Assembly: GCA_002368865.1 (NCBI GenBank)
Contig: DFDT01000103.1
Coordinates: 1-6,423 of the forward strand
Origin: Lachnospiraceae bacterium UBA3821
Lineage (GTDB): Bacteria > Bacillota > Clostridia > Lachnospirales > Lachnospiraceae
Direction of reading: 5' to 3'
Length of the DNA stretch: 6,423 nucleotides
Of the stretch, positions 5,193-6,423 are shown piece after piece. The notes under the pieces were generated by a model. It saw nothing but the letters and a program-made list of their open reading frames with translations, did no database searches and had not been told where the DNA came from. Position 1 is the stretch's first letter, and each line of letters opens with the position of its first letter. Made by a program: the position numbers and the translations under genes.

Positions 5193-6194
5193 TCATTGTT
5201 GTGAATTTCCCCCGTTATCTCCTGTGGCTTCGGTACTCTCCTCTGTTTCTTCAGGGAACTGAAATTCCACATACCTGTAATCAGAATTGGCATAAATTTC
5301 CTGCCGAATGAGCTGATCATAGTCAGAGAAACCGTGCAGAAACTGATTCGCCACAAGCTCGCTGTTATAGGAAAGCGGATGGGGCGAATAATCCGTCCGG
5401 ATGGTACCGTCCGAATCTTTGGAGAGATTGTAAAGGCATGTGCCATCATACATGACATATTGATCCGTGCGGTCATCAAATACTTTGTCCCAGTGCACCT
5501 TGTAAATACTGATCAGTATATTATGGCGTGAATTACTTTCGTCCTTCGCAACAAGAAGATAGCTTGTCAGATATTCCGGCTCCTCGTTCCATACCCAATT
5601 GGTATAATAAAGATTACTGTTTTTCTCCAATTGGCTTCGAAGGGCGGCCTTTGCATTATCCACAAAAAATCCGTCGGCCAGAAGATCTTCCGGCGTGATA
5701 TCAAATGCCGCCAGCTTTGCCGCTTCCGCTTTTTCCGCCTCCGCTCTTGATTCTTCCGCTTTACTCTCCTGTTCTTCTTTCAGGCGCTTTGCCGTTTCCT
5801 CTTCTTCCCTGGCCTTTGCTTCCCGCTCCTCCTGCCTTTTTTGATATTGGGCATAAGAGTTGCTCGTACTTTTCCTGGCCCTGATCACAACGCCAAGAAC
5901 TGCAATGTTTATGATAATGAACATTATTACGAAATATCCAACTATTATACCGATTGCCTTCCCGGTCCCGGGCTTCATCTGCTGTGTTCTCTGAACGTTA
6001 TTTCCCTTTGCTTGCTCCCGCTCAAACTGCATTTTTTCGCGCTGGGAATCCAACCGGATCTTCTGGTATTCCACATCCTCTTTGTCATAGTCGGCAAGGA
6101 AAGAGGTTCCGCAGCTTTCGCACAGAAACTTCCCCTCTCCCACCTGCCGCACAGCGCCATTACAATTCGGGCATCTCATACTTACTAATTGCAT
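5193..6194 (-). CDS. Zinc-ribbon, single-pass membrane protein with coiled coil; function unknown
   Basis: The 333-residue protein has a mosaic layout. Residues 8-28 form a Cys4 zinc ribbon (CPNC...CESC: C8, C11, C25, C28). Then comes a charged linker (35-78), a single transmembrane helix (about 80-104), a strongly charged Glu/Lys/Arg/Ala coiled coil (about 113-160), a folded-looking domain (about 165-310) rich in aromatic residues, and a low-complexity acidic tail (315-333). There is no signal peptide; the ribbon should be cytoplasmic and the coiled coil and C-terminal domain outside. The C-terminal domain is not recognised. The ATG at 6194 follows GGGGAG closely; a second ATG at 6179 has no site near it. 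It lies 35 bp downstream of the polyphosphate kinase gene, probably in one transcript. Role unknown; envelope sensing is a guess. Confidence 0.85.
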   Translation of the reverse strand: MQLVSMRCPNCNGAVRQVGEGKFLCESCGTSFLADYDKEDVEYQKIRLDSQREKMQFEREQAKGNNVQRTQQMKPGTGKAIGIIVGYFVIMFIIINIAVLGVVIRARKSTSNSYAQYQKRQEEREAKAREEEETAKRLKEEQESKAEESRAEAEKAEAAKLAAFDITPEDLLADGFFVDNAKAALRSQLEKNSNLYYTNWVWNEEPEYLTSYLLVAKDESNSRHNILISIYKVHWDKVFDDRTDQYVMYDGTCLYNLSKDSDGTIRTDYSPHPLSYNSELVANQFLHGFSDYDQLIRQEIYANSDYRYVEFQFPEETEESTEATGDNGGNSQQ

Positions 6195-6216
6195 TTTCTC
6201 CCCATCTCTTTCTACA

Positions 6217-6226
6217 GGTGATCACC
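6217..6226. repeat. Perfect 10-bp palindrome between ppk2 and the membrane protein gene
   Basis: GGTGATCACC is self-complementary and sits in the 35-bp gap, just before the ribosome binding site of the downstream gene. With no loop and no T-run it is not a terminator. It might be a small operator or chance. Confidence 0.3.
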
Positions 6227-6229
6227 CGC

Positions 6230-6423
6230 CTATAATTTCTTCTCAATCTCCTCGATCACCGTCTTCAGTGCTTTCAGTCTCGCATAATGCTTATCGTTGG
6301 ACTCCAGAATATGCCAAGGTGCAAACACTGTACTGGTCTTCTGGATCATCTCATCCACCGCTACTTCATAGGCATCCCACTTCTCCCGGTTGCGCCAATC
6401 CTCATCGGTGATCTTCCACTGCT
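6230..6423 (-). CDS. Polyphosphate kinase 2 family protein, C-terminal part (3' end of gene only)
   Basis: Only the last 64 codons are in the window. They contain a tail recognisable as PPK2: ITDEDWRNREKWDAYEVAVD, then KTSTVFAPWHIL, then NDKHYARLKAL and a final Glu/Lys helix. The WD-Y spacing, the TST-APW motif and the YAR motif are family hallmarks near the C-terminus. PPK2 enzymes transfer phosphate between polyphosphate and nucleotides (ADP/GDP or AMP phosphorylation); the catalytic lid and Walker motifs lie outside the window, so the class (I, II or III) cannot be judged. The stop at 6230 is followed after 35 bp by the zinc-ribbon membrane protein gene in the same direction. Confidence 0.9.
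   Translation of the reverse strand, partial: QWKITDEDWRNREKWDAYEVAVDEMIQKTSTVFAPWHILESNDKHYARLKALKTVIEEIEKKL

Overview
The window reads as chromosomal DNA of a low-to-mid GC anaerobic Firmicute, most likely a butyrate-producing Lachnospiraceae or Clostridium-cluster member. The main reason is an adjacent phosphate butyryltransferase (ptb) and butyrate kinase (buk) pair, the terminal ATP-yielding module of butyrate fermentation. Strong purine-rich ribosome binding sites and TTGAxx/TATAAT promoters agree with this. No rRNA, tRNA, CRISPR array, transposase or complete insertion sequence was seen.

Layout, left to right. Positions 1-151 (minus) hold the first 50 codons of buk, and 193-1107 (minus) hold ptb. 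Both are read from a promoter around 1159-1204. An imperfect Rex-like inverted repeat at 1151-1168 overlaps one of its -10 boxes, which suggests that the NADH/NAD+ ratio controls butyrate formation. A HAD-family phosphatase/phosphomutase gene (1240-1890, minus) ends in a terminator hairpin that begins inside its last codons and lies directly before the ptb promoter. Divergent from it, with a textbook promoter (1919-1947), is a small two-helix membrane protein of unknown function (1987-2433, plus). Converging on that is a two-gene minus-strand unit: a low-molecular-weight tyrosine phosphatase (2977-3441) followed by a YbaK-type aminoacyl-tRNA deacylase (2440-2928).

From 3593 to about 5090 the sequence is visibly more AT-rich. 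It holds a single gene, an AAA-type ATPase of the AAA_14/DUF4143 kind with a nuclease-like C-terminal motif. Its upstream region carries four direct copies of an 11-bp element (GGGGATTTGCG-like) spaced 32-33 bp apart, with one copy inside the spacer of the proximal promoter. This looks like a horizontally acquired, self-contained gene with its own control region, and it is the least ordinary part of the window. Between it and the phosphatase gene lies a short region with a possible 25-codon ORF or gene remnant (3474-3551).

The right end holds a minus-strand pair. The 3' end of a polyphosphate kinase 2 family gene (6230-6423) is followed after 35 bp by a membrane protein with an N-terminal zinc ribbon, one transmembrane helix, a charged coiled coil and an unrecognised C-terminal domain (5193-6194). 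A hairpin terminator at 5109-5138 closes this unit.

Functionally, most of the window is core metabolism and housekeeping (butyrate energy conservation, phosphate-ester and polyphosphate chemistry, translation quality control). The ATPase island with its iteron-like repeats, the Rex-like operator and the two unrecognised membrane proteins are the points that merit follow-up.
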